Of a DNA stretch of 64,000 bases, positions 10,728 to 22,634 are shown piece after piece. The translations under genes were made by a program, and so were the position numbers. Each line of letters begins with the position of its first letter. Position 1 is the stretch's first letter. Source of the DNA: Aquarana catesbeiana (lineage: Eukaryota; Chordata; Amphibia; Anura; Ranidae); assembly GCF_042186555.1 (NCBI RefSeq), contig NC_133333.1, forward strand, positions 222,706,757 through 222,770,756. The letters are read 5' to 3'. A model generated the notes under the pieces. It was not told the DNA's origin. It saw only the letters and a program-made list of their open reading frames with translations, and did no database searches.

Positions 10728-11768
10728 TAGGGGCAGACTGACCATTCAGGCACTCGGGCACTGCCCGAGGGCCCCGGTCCACTAGGGGGACCCTTCATTG
10801 TTGCCAGCCTCAGTAAAACCAGGAACGTATGTAAAAATCTGTGTTTTTTTACATCTGTCCCTGAAATGTCCCTTACTGACATACTTTTGGTCTAAAAATC
10901 CTGAGATTATAGCTGCCCCGCCAATCCAGTACCTCCTCAGCCAACAGAAACACGCTATACACACCCCCTTCTCCAGCACGGCTCATTTGTCTGTAGCAGA
11001 GGAGATGCCGACTGCTGGAGGAGAGGGAGGAGGGGACACAGCCTGTAATATGGGTACAGATTGCTGCCTGATGGTCCCAGCTAAATGTATTCTTGTCAGT
11101 GGCTTACCATAGCGAGGAGGGGGGAGGATGTGTTTCCTCTAGCATGGCCTCTCCTGTCTCTGAGGCTATTAGATTGTTTTCCTGTGTAATAAGTGCACTG
11201 CTCCTGGAGAAAGGACATTCTGAATGTCTCCCCCAATCTCTGCTACATCTCCCTACTCATTACCTACCCTCCATTATACAGGCACAGTCCCTTCCTCTCC
11301 TGCATTACCAACTAATGTGTCTGTGAGATGCTGGGGCACTACAAGTACCAGCATGCCAGGAGATGGGGGCAGCAGCAGTGTGTTCCATCAGGATGATTTC
11401 TAGATGGAAAGTCCTGGTGTGTGTGCATATGCTGTGTGTATACTGTATGTATGTGTATACTGTGTGTGTATATGAATGTGTATACTGTATGTGTGTATAC
11501 GTATGTGTATACTGTTTGTGAGTGTATGTGTATACTGTGTGTGTGTATGTATGTATGTCTGTATATGTATGTGTATACTGTGTGTGTGTGTGTGTGTGTG
11601 TGTACTATATGTATGTGTATACTGTGTGTGTGTACTGTGATTGTATACTGTGTGTGTGTATGTATTCTGTGTGTCTGTATGTGTATTCTGTGTGTGTGTA
11701 TGTGTATACTGTGTGGCCCCAAAATCTCCTATTGCCCGGGGGCCCCATGAGTTGTCAGTCCGCCCCTG
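10728..11768. mobile_element. Non-autonomous hAT-like MITE (1,041 bp)
   Basis: The termini are inverted: TAGGGGCAGACTGAC on the left and the complement of CAGGGGCGGACTGAC on the right. Flanking 8-mers GTCCGATC (10720-10727) and GTCCAGTC (11769-11776) agree at 6 of 8 bases, the target length of hAT elements. There is no transposase. The interior includes a TG/TATAC microsatellite (11418-11717). Confidence 0.7.
11418..11717. repeat. TG / GTGTATAC microsatellite
   Basis: About 300 bp built from variants of TGTGTATACTG and pure TG runs. Open frames on both strands here are produced by the repeat and code for nothing. Confidence 0.9.
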
Positions 11769-11776
11769 GTCCAGTC

Positions 11777-12754
11777 CTTTGTATGATGTATAATATACAC
11801 TGCAAAGAGCTTTTTTATGAATAATGCAATCTATATTGTATGATGATGTGAACTGTGTGCTTTACAGTTTCTTTTGTACTTCTGTTTAATTTTCTTTTGA
11901 GTTATGATAAATAAAAACTTTTCATTCAATGTTGTTTTTGTAAAACTTTAATAAACATATTAAAAAAGTAAAAACATCAGATGTATGGGAATGGTTGGAA
12001 TCCATCAGATATCTTACTAAACAGTGACTGCAGGTCTACAATCAAGATCTTGGGAGGATCCAACTGCTGCAAGGGAAAGAATAAACACAGGGTGCAGGTG
12101 GGTGTTTGCGGTATCAAAGATTTAATAAGAATAAAAAAACATAATGCATTCCCATGTAAAAATTAGTAAAAAGAAGAGTGAAGAAGCTTCAGGATGTCCA
12201 AAGCCTGTGTACAGGGCTGTTTCAGACTCAGATTTTCTGAGTTATAAATAATGTGTAATAATTGAAGTTAATGTCTTGAACCATCTGTCCTGACCGGTAA
12301 AATTAACCCTTCTTCAACAAACTATCCATCCAATTAAAAGAGAAGTAACTATAGCAATTCCCTATGCAGTGTTAATTGTTCCTTGAGGACAAATTACCAA
12401 AACAGCAATTAATATGTAAAAAATAAAAGTAAGTGACATTGAGGATTCGTCCCCAGAGGTACAAGAACCCTATATTACCATGGGATGTGTACAGCAGGGC
12501 CTGTGTATGCTCTGTAAACAATGGAAGTTAGAAAGCGTTCAATATTTTTCTGCATTAGCATACATTGGTTTTAAGATTATGGCACAAAGTAATTGTTTTA
12601 TATAACTAATTGAAGGGCAAGGTAAGCTCAGTTACTATTTCTCCTAATCTTGTTAAAGTGAATCTTTGAGCTGCCTTGGCCGACTTGTTTTTAAGGTCTA
12701 GGCTTCAGGGCTGCCATGCCCATAATGGCCTAACTAGTGAGTTAGGCAGCCAAT
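11777..12754. other. Intergenic, no gene recognised
   Basis: A/T-rich unique-looking sequence. I see no open frame with coding character, no terminal repeats and no RNA gene. Confidence 0.5.
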
Positions 12755-12756
12755 TA

Positions 12757-13701
12757 CAGTTGTGCTCATAAGTTTACACACCATGGCAGAATTTATGATT
12801 TCTTGGCCATTTTTCAGAGAATATGAATGATAACACAAAAATTTTTCTTTCACTCATGGTTAGTGTTTGGTTGAAGCCATTTATTATCAACCAACTGTGT
12901 TTACTCTTTCGAAATCATAATGGCAACAGAAACTACCCAAATGACCCTGATCAAAAGTTTACATACCCCAGTTCTTAATACCATGTATTGCCTCCTTTAA
13001 CATCAATGACAGCTTGAAGTCTATTGTGGTATTTGTGGATGAGGCTCTTTATCTTATCAGATGGTAAAGCTGCCTATTCCTCTTGGCAAAAAGCCTCCAG
13101 TTCCTGTAAATTCTTGGGCTGTCTTGCATGAACTGCACATTTGAGATCTCCCCAGAGTGGCTCAATGATATTACGGTCAGGAGACTGAGATGGCCACTCC
13201 AGAACCTTCACTTTATTCTGCTGTAGCCAATGACAGGTCGACTTGGCCTTGTGTTTTGGATCATTGTCATGTTGGAATGTCCAAGTACGTCACATGTGCA
13301 GCTTCCTGGCTGATGAATGCAAATGTTCCTTCAGTATTTTTTGATAACATACTGCATTCATCTTGCCAACAATTTTGACACACACACTAATTACAAGCAA
13401 ACAGATCATAGGTGAGGATGGTTACCTTTAATAGCCATTAAAACCCCTTTGTGTCAACTTGTGTGCATGTTATCAGACCAAAATCACCAGGGTATGTAAA
13501 CTTTTGATCGGGGTCATTTGGGTAGTTTCTGTTATCATTATGATTCAAAAAGAGTAAACACAGTTGATTGATTATAAATGGCTTCAGCCAAACACTAACC
13601 ACGCGTGAAAGAAATGTTTTTGTGTTATCATTCATATTCTCTGAAAAATGGCCAAGAAATCATAAATTCTGCCAGGGTATGTAAACTTATGAGCACAACT
13701 G
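12757..13701 (-). mobile_element. Tc1-like transposon, internal deletion derivative (family A)
   Basis: Long terminal inverted repeats begin CAGTTGTGCTCATAAGTTTA and are bounded by TA at 12755-12756 and 13702-13703, the Tc1/mariner target duplication. Each repeat extends about 200 bp. Between them lies only the C-terminal third of a transposase on the minus strand, so the element is non-autonomous. A second, truncated member of the same family starts at 38850. Confidence 0.9.
12983..13287 (-). pseudogene. Tc1 transposase C-terminal fragment
   Basis: Reading the minus strand from about 13287 gives FQHDNDPKHKAK, then WPSQSPDRNIIEPLWGDLK, the second Asp and final Glu region of a DD34E transposase, and a closing LQAVI-x-x-KGG segment. 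The sequence NPIEHLW is altered to NIIEPLW and an in-frame TAG follows in the next helix. The N-terminal DNA-binding domain and first catalytic Asp have been deleted. Confidence 0.85.
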
Positions 13702-13703
13702 TA

Positions 13704-14098
13704 TATCTGAAAAAGTCTCTTTTGACAGGTCAATGACTCATTTAAGTGTACTTTAGCCTAGAAACCAGTATTTAGATGTGATGGCTGTATTAGTTTCCTA
13801 ATTTTAAACTGGTGATCCTGCCAGTAACACGTGCCTCTTGTCCCAGGGTAACAATGCTCTCCCACTATACTGTATCTTCTGGAGGAACAGCAATGCTGCT
13901 CTCCTGATTTGAAATACAAACACTCCTTATCTCCAGTAAATTGGGAGTGCAGTGGTATTCTGTGGTTCACAAAAAATAGCTGAGAAGGCTGATAATATTG
14001 TTTGAGGTACCAGTTAAGCACACAAGATGTTACAAAGACACTGAATTGTGGTCAAGCTCAGCAGGTACTTTCCTGATCTTGCTATCAAAAATGTACTT
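13704..14098. other. Intergenic, nothing recognised
   Basis: No coding frame, inverted repeat or known repeat was found in this stretch between the Tc1 derivative and the foldback element. Confidence 0.45.
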
Positions 14099-14394
14099 AA
14101 AAACTGTAAATGAGAGTGCACTGGCATAATGTAAGGTCCTCAAAATATCTTTAATTGGTTAAAATAAATGTATTGTACTCACAAAAGTGATATAAAAGAC
14201 ACACTTCACAAATAATTTCCATAAGGAACATCTCATCGAACAACAAATGCACCCATCCGTCCACAAGTACATTTGTTGGTATATGAGATGTTCCTCGTAG
14301 AAATATTATACACTATTTTTTTTTTAACCAATTAAAGATGTTTTTAAGGATCTTATACTATGCCAGTGCACTCTCTGTTTCATTTACAGTTTTT
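14099..14394. mobile_element. Foldback MITE (296 bp palindrome)
   Basis: The outer arms AAAAACTGTAAATGAGAGTG and the complement at the right end match with a few changes, and inner segments also pair (AGGAACATCTCAT near 14223 with ATGAGATGTTCCT near 14285), so nearly the whole element can fold into one hairpin. No coding frame. The target duplication is not clear. Confidence 0.7.
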
Positions 14395-16436
14395 CCAAAA
14401 ATTCCCCGGTCTTGAAAGGGCTATGTGAGAACCGATTTGACACCCTGCTTCGGTGCTTCCTTCCATGAAACAGTGCCTCCTGCCCTCCAAACCGTTCCGA
14501 GCAGACCGAGAGCTAATACCAGTACTTTTTACCTCAAGCATCGTACACAGACAAGATGCTGGGATAGAACCAAAGGAATGACTGTTTATTGAACAGAAAT
14601 ACAGGTTTTTTATACACTTGAAATGTAGATCAGTCACCACGTGAACAATGAAATATTTACCCAAAACATCACACAAGGGTTTAGATAATGAGGTAGAACT
14701 GACACAAGGCCAATCCCATCATAGATACCTCCAAGAGTTAGCCAAGTTAGCCAACAGACAGAAAGAATAGGTGACTCAATTAACTTAATTAACAATGGGA
14801 GAAATATACTTAACACATAACACCTTAAACAGATTAAATCAGGAGACCCCCAGCATCAGGTTGCTTTGAGTTGATGATATTAACATCTGCTCTGAATCTC
14901 ACAGTCTGTAGTAGTCATTGCTGGTTTGGTCCTTTGGGAAAACATGGACTTGAATCTGAAGCAAGACCTCTCCAAGGGTCCCCCAGGCACACAGCTTCCA
15001 AAGAGTAGTGTTCCCTTAAAAGCAAGGGCCCATAGTCAGTAGGGAAGAGGCTAGCATGCAGTCCCCTCTCAAAGCCTCTATCCTTGTTAGGTCTGTCACA
15101 GGCTACAAGAGAGTATGTTTTTTTCTACTACATTAGGTTGAAGATTGAGACTCTGTGCCAATAATTAAAGCTTTGGAAGACATGTACTTGTAGATTCCAT
15201 CTCTGATAAACGCTGACATTAGTTTATTATTTTAGAAAATATACTTAGCCTCGAAAAAGAAAACAAACCACCACATCTAATCCATGCATGCATTTCCACA
15301 TGGAGTGGTTACTGTGGTTAGGTACAGGTGAGCGGCTATGGATGTGGGCTGCCTTTGTCAAGGGATGCATACATGTTCTTAACTAGTGGCATTTGCTCTA
15401 TGTGCAATTCAGGAACGATTTGTCATTGATTTATACAGATTTTCTATCGTTGGCTGATTGGAAACATCTGTCCATACCCTTCACAGAAATACATTGATGG
15501 GGTGGGGGCGGGTACAGCCATCATTAGCCGTGTGTAAAAAAAAATTATACATTTAAAAACATGAATTAACTTGTGAATAACTTTGTAACAAACTGCTAAC
15601 CATACAATGTAATTTGGTGTCATGAACATACAGGAAAAATTAGCTGAATAAAATTAGCACTTTATATTTACAGTTGCTTTAAATTGATGGTCAAACTGAG
15701 AAAAACACATTTTCTTATAGTTTTTACTTTTATTTAATTCTTTCAAAATAATAGAAAATTAAACAATTCCTGGAATACAATATCGCCAAAGGAATTGCCC
15801 CAGAAAACAATACATGCCTCAATTCCGCATCAATGTAAATGCCAAATGAATAGTCCCATAGCTAAAATGGGAAAATGTTTTCGAGCATAACTGGTCAAAA
15901 ATTGAAAAACATCAAAATATCAAAGGAACACAAAAAGTACATTATATCTTGTATAGATCATTTTGGTAGACATATAGACATTTATATACAAACTCTTAAC
16001 GTCCCAATATTTGGCTCACATTTAAACTAAAAAAAACAGTTTAGTTCAGCGCATACAATACATACACAATGATAATGACAGTCTCTGGGGCCATATACTG
16101 TAGATAGTCCTTACATTTTTATTGCTTTTCATTAGTAATCGCACAAGTCCTCTCAGTCTCATAAAAAATAGAAGGCCTACTTCCCAAAATGTTTATTAAT
16201 GCCAAAAATATTGTTAAAATTCTTGGGCTCAAAATCGCAATCTATTAATGCTCAGATACAAAAATATGTACTAAACTCTAGTACATGTGCCTCTGGGGAT
16301 AACCTTGCAGGATAACAAGTAAAAAAACTTTGTACAAAACACAATAGAGTACTTTTATGGTTTGAGCACACACACAATAGGTTCCTTAATGGGCCTGTCC
16401 ACCCAAATTTATATTAAATATATTTACATGCACACA
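14395..16436. other. Intergenic, no gene or element identified
   Basis: About 2 kb of mostly A/T-rich sequence. No frame longer than about 98 codons shows similarity to a protein I know, and I see no paired termini. A TTTATTGAAC box near 14585 would be a reverse-strand AATAAA, but nothing else supports an LTR. Confidence 0.45.
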
Positions 16437-16437
16437 A

Positions 16438-16439
<2 letters not shown>

Positions 16440-16506
<67 letters not shown>
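16440..16506. repeat. (TA)n microsatellite
   Basis: About 33 uninterrupted TA units, directly left of the solo LTR target duplication. Confidence 0.95.
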
Positions 16507-16507
<1 letters not shown>

Positions 16508-16511
16508 TGAT

Positions 16512-17192
16512 TGTGACAGACCTAGCCAGGACAGAGGCTTTTGGAGGGAACTGAATGCTAGCCTCTTGCCTACCGATCATGGGCCCTGGCATTTGGGGGA
16601 ACGGTGCTCTTTGTGAGCTGTATGCCTGGGGGCCCTTGAGGTGGTGTTACTTTGGGTTTAGGTCCATATCCCCCCAAGACACACACAGACTATGGGAACC
16701 CTGTATATGCCATATTAGAAACAGTGACAGATTCATACTGTTGGGACACATACTGTTAGATGCTAATGTCATCAACTGCAGCCACCTGTCTATTGTCTTC
16801 TATAATGTAAATGAGTCTAGTCTGGCTTGCCACAGCTTCTAAGAGTATTTCACTCATTGTTGTTTGTGCTAATTAACCCTGCAATTGTATGAAAGAGTTC
16901 TGTGTTGAGATGTATGATAATGTGTAGTGTAGTTAGGGAGTCACATCCGCTGCTTTAAGGGATTAGTTAATTAGCTCATGCTAATTAGGTTTCTGGTTAC
17001 AGTTTTTATTGTAAGCCTGCTGTATATATTTGTGTGTCATCTCAAATAAAAGAGTCCATGTTCAGCAACTAAACAAGTATCGTCTTGTTTTGTGCTTGTG
17101 AGCGGTTGGAATAACTGATATCTATATTCAGACTGAGAGGAAGCGGTATATGACGAAAGCACTCAAGTGGAGTGTAGGGACGTTCCATTACA
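16512..17192 (+). mobile_element. Solo LTR, probably Ty3/gypsy-type (681 bp)
   Basis: The block starts TGTGACAGACC and ends CCATTACA, so it has TG...CA ends, and it is flanked by CTGAT (16507-16511) and TTGAT (17193-17197), a 5-bp target duplication with one mismatch. A TATATATTTG box near 17022 and AATAAA at 17045-17050 precede an R/U5-like end. No internal retroviral or gypsy coding sequence remains on either side, so this is a recombined solo LTR. The gypsy assignment is inference from length and target size. Confidence 0.7.
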
Positions 17193-17197
17193 TTGAT

Positions 17198-17947
17198 GGT
17201 GCCTGGTGGTCTAAATCAGCACCTGGATTCTTAAGTGTCTGGGATACTTCAATATTGTTCTCCTTGCTATGAATCATTTTGTATCCTGTTAAGAGTTATG
17301 TGTGTTCCAACTCCTGCTGTTACATTGTCGATTATGTAAAGTAAATAAACAATCCAACAAGGAGAGCAGGAACTCCTCAGAAAGACCACAGCGTATATGC
17401 AGACAAGTAAAGGTTGACTGATCCCCTTTAAATGGACCATAGGAAATTTGGGTGTATGAGCCATGGGGCTGCACTTGAGATGTAAGAAGCTGATGGAGAT
17501 CTTACCCATCACATCTGCAGTTTCTTGATTTAAGAATAATTTTGTGATGAATGATGGTTTAAGAGGACCTTCTCACACAAGAAGAATTTGGTTAGCACGT
17601 GCAGTTTTAAAATTGTACTATTATATTGTCTCTATAGTCTCTAGATTATTATTAAATCATTTTATATGTTTTGATAATATATTTTATATGTGGGTGGTGG
17701 GAATCTGATATTTTTAATAATGTTCTTTCTTTATAGCCTGTAAAAACAAAAGCAATGCTTATTATAATAATAAATTGCACAGTTGACAAATTTTGGAAAT
17801 CCTTTTGGTAAATGCATATTTTACCTAGTAGATAACACCTGCTTTTATTGAGTTGTACTTTTGTTATTTTGAATATCACGATGATTGGTTTGAAACTGTA
17901 GATTTTAATTGGACAGTATTTGTATTTACAGACAGAAATAACTTGAC
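17198..17947. other. Upstream region of the OR gene
   Basis: No other gene is visible. A polypyrimidine-poor but T-rich stretch ending TGTATTTACAG puts a plausible 3' splice acceptor AG at 17930-17931, 16 bp before the OR start codon. OR genes commonly have a non-coding first exon spliced just upstream of the single coding exon, so the promoter may lie further left. Confidence 0.5.
17930..17931 (+). promoter_or_regulatory. Candidate splice acceptor for OR coding exon
   Basis: TGTATTTACAG followed by ACAGAAATAACTTGAC and the start ATG at 17948. The context fits an acceptor with a short 5' UTR remainder. RNA evidence is needed to confirm it. Confidence 0.45.
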
Positions 17948-18901
17948 ATGGACCATAACTACACAACTGTGACAGAATTCATTCTCATTGGACTTTCGGA
18001 AATTGCGGAACTCCAAGTTTTAATTTTTATGGTGTTTTTAATGATTTACATTATTACTGTAATTGGAAACCTAAGTATTATTTTAGCTTATCTATTTAGC
18101 CGAAATCTTCACACTCCTATGTACTTTTTACTCACTAATTTTTCTTTTCTTGAAACTTGTTACATTTCAGTCAATATTCCAAAGATGCTTTCTAACTTGT
18201 TATTTGAGAATAAGACCATTTCTTTCTATGGCTGTGCTATACAAGTCTATAGCTTTGGAGTCTGTGGTGGGACAGAGTGTTACTTACTAGTGGCAATGGC
18301 ATATGACCGGTATAGTGCAATATGTCACCCTCTTTTATATAGCATCATAATGAAAAGAATGGTTTGTATTCGACTTCTCATCGGATCTTATTTGGTTGGC
18401 TCAGCAAATTCTCTGCTGCATACAATTCTTACATTCACTTTGCCTTTTTGTGGTTCTAATAACATCAATCACATTTTTTGTGACATTCCACCAATATTAA
18501 CCTTAGCATGTGCAGACACCAGGATTAATCAGATTGTTATTTTTGTGACCAGTATCTGTGTTGTGGTTGGTTCATTTTTATTAATTGTGGTATCTTATAT
18601 ATATATTATAATGGCTATTGTTAGAATTAATTCTACATCCGGTAGAAAGAAAGCTTTTTCCACTTGTACTTCACACTTTATGGTGGTTACTATATTTTAT
18701 GGTTCTGTTATGTTTATGTACTTAAAGCCTGAATCGAGCAATGCCATTGTCCAGGACAAGTTGGTGGCAGTCATGTATACAGTTATTGCACCTCTGTTAA
18801 ACCCTTTTATCTACAGTCTAAGGAACAGAGACGTCAGAATGGCTCTTGTTAAAATGTATCATAGGCTGGTGGCATCTAAGAAGCATTTAGCAGAGTCTTG
18901 A
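17948..18901 (+). CDS. Olfactory receptor, class II (intact)
   Basis: A complete intronless 317-codon receptor, the normal OR length. Visible landmarks: an N-glycosylation site NYT at residues 4-6, GN in TM1 (40-41), LHTPMYFLL at the ICL1/TM2 border (54-62), the conserved Cys96 after TM2-TM3, MAYDRYSAICHPL (117-129) at the end of TM3, KAFSTCTSH (235-243) before TM6 and PLLNPFIYSLRN (282-293) in TM7. The HTPMYF form is the class II (terrestrial-type) signature. It acts as an odorant GPCR coupling to the olfactory Gs-type protein in cilia; its ligand cannot be inferred. There are no frameshifts or stops. Its closest relative in the window is the partial gene at 2-217. I do not assign a subfamily. 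Confidence 0.96.
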   Translation: MDHNYTTVTEFILIGLSEIAELQVLIFMVFLMIYIITVIGNLSIILAYLFSRNLHTPMYFLLTNFSFLETCYISVNIPKMLSNLLFENKTISFYGCAIQVYSFGVCGGTECYLLVAMAYDRYSAICHPLLYSIIMKRMVCIRLLIGSYLVGSANSLLHTILTFTLPFCGSNNINHIFCDIPPILTLACADTRINQIVIFVTSICVVVGSFLLIVVSYIYIIMAIVRINSTSGRKKAFSTCTSHFMVVTIFYGSVMFMYLKPESSNAIVQDKLVAVMYTVIAPLLNPFIYSLRNRDVRMALVKMYHRLVASKKHLAES

Positions 18902-19544
18902 TTTTATCAGTTTGATACACATTTTAGAGTTTTAAGCAGTTTGTATGTTTAGAACACAAGTATGCAGGTAGACGATTACTTGACAATGAAACATTACTTT
19001 GCCCCTTCACTTTATAATAGCAGGAACTCCAAATAGACAATTCCTGAATCTTACCTGACTTACAATCAGGTTTCCTAACCTCTAACCCCTGCTTGCTGCC
19101 ATTTTCCCTTGCCAGTCCCCCTTGAAATACTTAAATGATCCATTTCAACCTGGATAAAGTAACCAGCACCATGATGTCATTTGAGGTTAGAGGGAGGGTC
19201 CTGACTGGGGTGTGAGCTTGGACTTGGAGCCAACATCAAACATACACCAGGAATTTGGTAGGAAAGGAGTGCAACCAGGGCAGTGAAAGGGGGGAATACA
19301 AGCCAAGTTTCAGCAGGCTTAAAGCTTAACTCAAGCAAAATAGATTGTTGCAAAGGCGCTACATAGAATTCCAAATGGCAAATTCTGAGTTTGAAGTTCC
19401 AGATTCCAAGTTTTGAGTTCTGAATTCGGCATTCTGAGTTCCAAATTCCAAACTCCAAATTCCAAGTTCAAATTTTTGAATTCAGATTTTAAAAGTTCCA
19501 AATTCTGAGTTCTGAAGTTTCAGAATGCTTAAAGCTTAACTCTA
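18902..19544 (+). repeat. OR 3' flank, duplication copy B, first part
   Basis: This matches 218-860 with scattered substitutions at a constant offset of 18,684 until small indels appear. It ends at AACTCTA (19538-19544), which is repeated at 28485-28491 on the far side of the CR1 insertion. The short AATTC-rich stretch (about 19370-19510) is conserved between copies. Confidence 0.92.
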
Positions 19545-19606
19545 CATAGTTACATAGTTACATAGTTAGTCAGGTTGAAAAAAGACACAAGTCCATCCAG
19601 TCCAAC

Positions 19607-19640
<34 letters not shown>

Positions 19641-21782
19641 GTACAATCCAATATACCCAATACTATACCCACAGTTGATCCAGAGGAAGGCAAAAAACCC
19701 CAGCAGAGCATGCTCCAATTTGCTACAGCAGGGGAAAAAATTCCTTCCTGATCCCAGAGAGGCAATCGGATTTTCCCTGGATCAACTTTACCTATAAATG
19801 TCAGTACCCAGTTATATTATGTACATTTAGGAAAGTATCCAGGCCTTTCTTAAAGCAATCTACTGAGCTGGCCAGAACCACCTCTGGAGGGAGTCTATTC
19901 CACATTTTCACAGCTCTTACTGTGAAGAAACCTTTCCGTATTTGGAGATGAAATCTCTTTTCCTCCAGTCGTAAAGAGTGCCCCCTTGTCCTCTGTGTTG
20001 ACCGTAAAGTGAATAACTCAACACCAAGTTCACTATATGGACCCCTTATATATTTAAACATGTTGATCATATCCCCCCTTATTCTCCTCTTCTCAAGAGT
20101 GAACAAATTCAGTTCCTCTAATCTTTCCTCATAGCTGAGCTCCCCCATGCCTCTTATCAGTTTGGTTGCCCTTCTCTGCACTTTCTCCAGTTCCCCGATA
20201 TCCTTTTTGAGAACTGGTGTCCAAAACTGAACTGCATATTCCAGATGAGGTCTTACTAATGATTTGAACAGGGGCAAAATGATATCTCTCTCTCTGGAGT
20301 CCATACCTCTCTTAATACAAGAAAGAACTTTGCTCGCTTTGGAAACCGCAGCTTGGCATTGCATGCTATTATTGAGCTTATGATCTACCAAAACCCCCAG
20401 ATCCTTCTCCACTACAGATTCCCCCAGTTGTACTCCCCCTAGCATGTATGATGCATGCATATTCTTAGCCCCCAAGTGCATAACTTTACATTTCTCAACA
20501 TTAAACCTCATCTGCCACATAGTCGCCCAATTAGACAGAGCATTGAGGTCAGCTTGTAAATTGGAGACATCCTGTAAGGACGTTATTCCACTGCATAGCT
20601 TGGTGTCATCTGCAAAGACAGAAATGTTACTTTTGATCCCAGATCCAATATCATTTATAAAGATATTAAAGAGTAAGGGTCCCAGCACTGAACCTTGGGG
20701 TACACCACTGATAACCTTAGACCATTCAGAGTAAGAATCATTAACCACTACTCTCTGATAGGGATGAGCCGAACACCCCCCGGTTCGGTTCGCACCAGAA
20801 CCCGCGAACGGACCGAAAGTTCGCACGAACGTTAGAACCCCATTGACGTCTATGGGACTCGAACGTTCGAAATCAAAAGTGCTCATTTTAAAGGCTAATT
20901 TGCATGGTATTGTCCTAAAAAGGGTTTGGGGACCCGGGTCCTACCCCAGGGGACATGTATCAATGCAAAAAAAACTTTTAAAAACGGCCGTTTTTTCGGG
21001 AGCAGTGATTTTAATGATGCTTAAAGTAAAAAAAAAAAAAGTGAAATATTCCTTTAAATATCGTACCTGGGGGGTGTCTATAGTATGCCTGTAAAGTGAC
21101 GCGTGTTTCCCATGTTTAGAACAGTCCCTGCACCAAATGTCATTTTTAAAGGAAAAAATCTCATTTAAAACTGCTTGCGGGTTTAATGTCATGTCGGGTC
21201 ATGGCAATATGGATGAAAATCAGTGAGACAAACGGCATGGGTACCCCCCAGTCCATTACCAGTCCCTTTGGGTCTTGTATGGATATTAAGGGGAACCCCG
21301 CACCCAAATTAAAATAAGGAAAGGTGTGGGGCCACCAGGCCCTATATACTCTGAACAGCAGTATACAGGCGGTGCAAACAAGACAGGGACTGTAGGTTTG
21401 TTGTTAAGTAGAATCTGTTTGTAATTTTGAACATTTTTAACGTGTTTAGCTCCAGCCAAAAAATCTTTTCTAAGCTTTTTGGAAAACATAGGGAAGGGTT
21501 ATCACCCCTGTGACATTTGTTTTGCTGTCTTTCCTCCTCTTCAGAAGATTTCACCTCACTTTTTTGTCCCAATGAAAAATGTTTTTTGAAAATTTGGGTT
21601 TTTTTGTGGAACAAGGATTGGAAAGCATCAGTGGAAAGGAGAACTTGTTTTCCCATATTAACTCTTACAGGAGAGAATTTCCCTTCCTAGGGGTAGATTT
21701 CATCTCACTTCCTGTTGTCTCCTTCCGTTTGCAAGTAGGAGTCGTTTGTAAGTTAGATGTTTGAAAGTAGGGTCCTGCCCTA

Positions 21783-22490
21783 TATACTCAGCAGAAATTT
21801 GGGCCTTAGGTGTTGCTGTGGCCACAACACTGTAAGCCCTCACAGGGCCCTGCTGTGAAATATTAGATCAAGAATTGTAATTACATGCCCCTGTTGAACA
21901 GGAGCTGAAAAATTAGGCCTTAGGCACTGGTGCTGGTGCCACAACACTGCAACCCCTCACAGACACTCTAGTTGGAACGCAGGAACGAGCCCTGCTGCAA
22001 ATTATTGCTTCAAAAATTGTAATTACACGCCCCTGTTAGACAGGGGCAGAAAAATTGGGCCTTAGGCACTGGTGCTGGTGCCACAACACTGCAACCCCTC
22101 ACAGACACTCTAGTTGGAACGCAGGAACGAGCCCTGCTGCAAAGTATTGCATCAAAAATTGTAATTACACGCCCCTGTTAGACAGGGGCAGAAAAATTGG
22201 GCCTTAGGCACTGGTGCTGGTGCCACAACACTGCAACCCCTCACAGACACTCTAGTTGGAACGCAGGAACGAGCCCTGCTGCAAAGTATTGCATCAAAAA
22301 TTGTAATTACACGCCCCTGTTAGACAGGGGCAGAAAAATTGGGCCCTAGGCACTGGTGCTGGTGCCACAACACTGCAACCCCTCACAGACACTCTAGTTG
22401 GAATGCAGGAACGAGCCCTGCTGCAAAGTATTACATCAAAAATTGTAATTACACGCCCCTGTTAAACAGGGGCTGAAAAATTGTGCCTTA
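21783..22490. repeat. hAT-a subterminal satellite, 142-bp period
   Basis: The box AATTACACGCCCCTGTTAGA begins at 22021, 22163, 22305 and 22447, exactly 142 bp apart, and degenerate units extend left to about 21783. Each unit contains CCACAACACTGCAACCCC. Adjacent units are nearly identical, so the array was recently homogenised. The same units occur in hAT-c. Confidence 0.95.
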
Positions 22491-22634
22491 GGCACTGGTG
22501 GTGGCGCCCAGAACCAAAAATGTTCTTACAAGCTATCAGCGTGATGATTGAGGAGGAAGAGGATAATTACTCAGGGATAGTCACTCAGCATCAGCATAGG
22601 CAGTCTTTGAAGGGATCTGAGATTTCAAAAAAAA

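Noticed and set aside
11339..11824. Open frames of about 100-127 codons on both strands
   Set aside because: They are translations of a TG/TATAC microsatellite, with His-Thr or Val-Cys-Tyr periodicity and no coding character.
14585..14594. Reverse-strand AATAAA that might mark another LTR
   Set aside because: No paired TG/CA ends or target repeats could be found around it.
16386..16616. Frames with long Ile-Tyr runs
   Set aside because: Translations of the (TA)n microsatellite.
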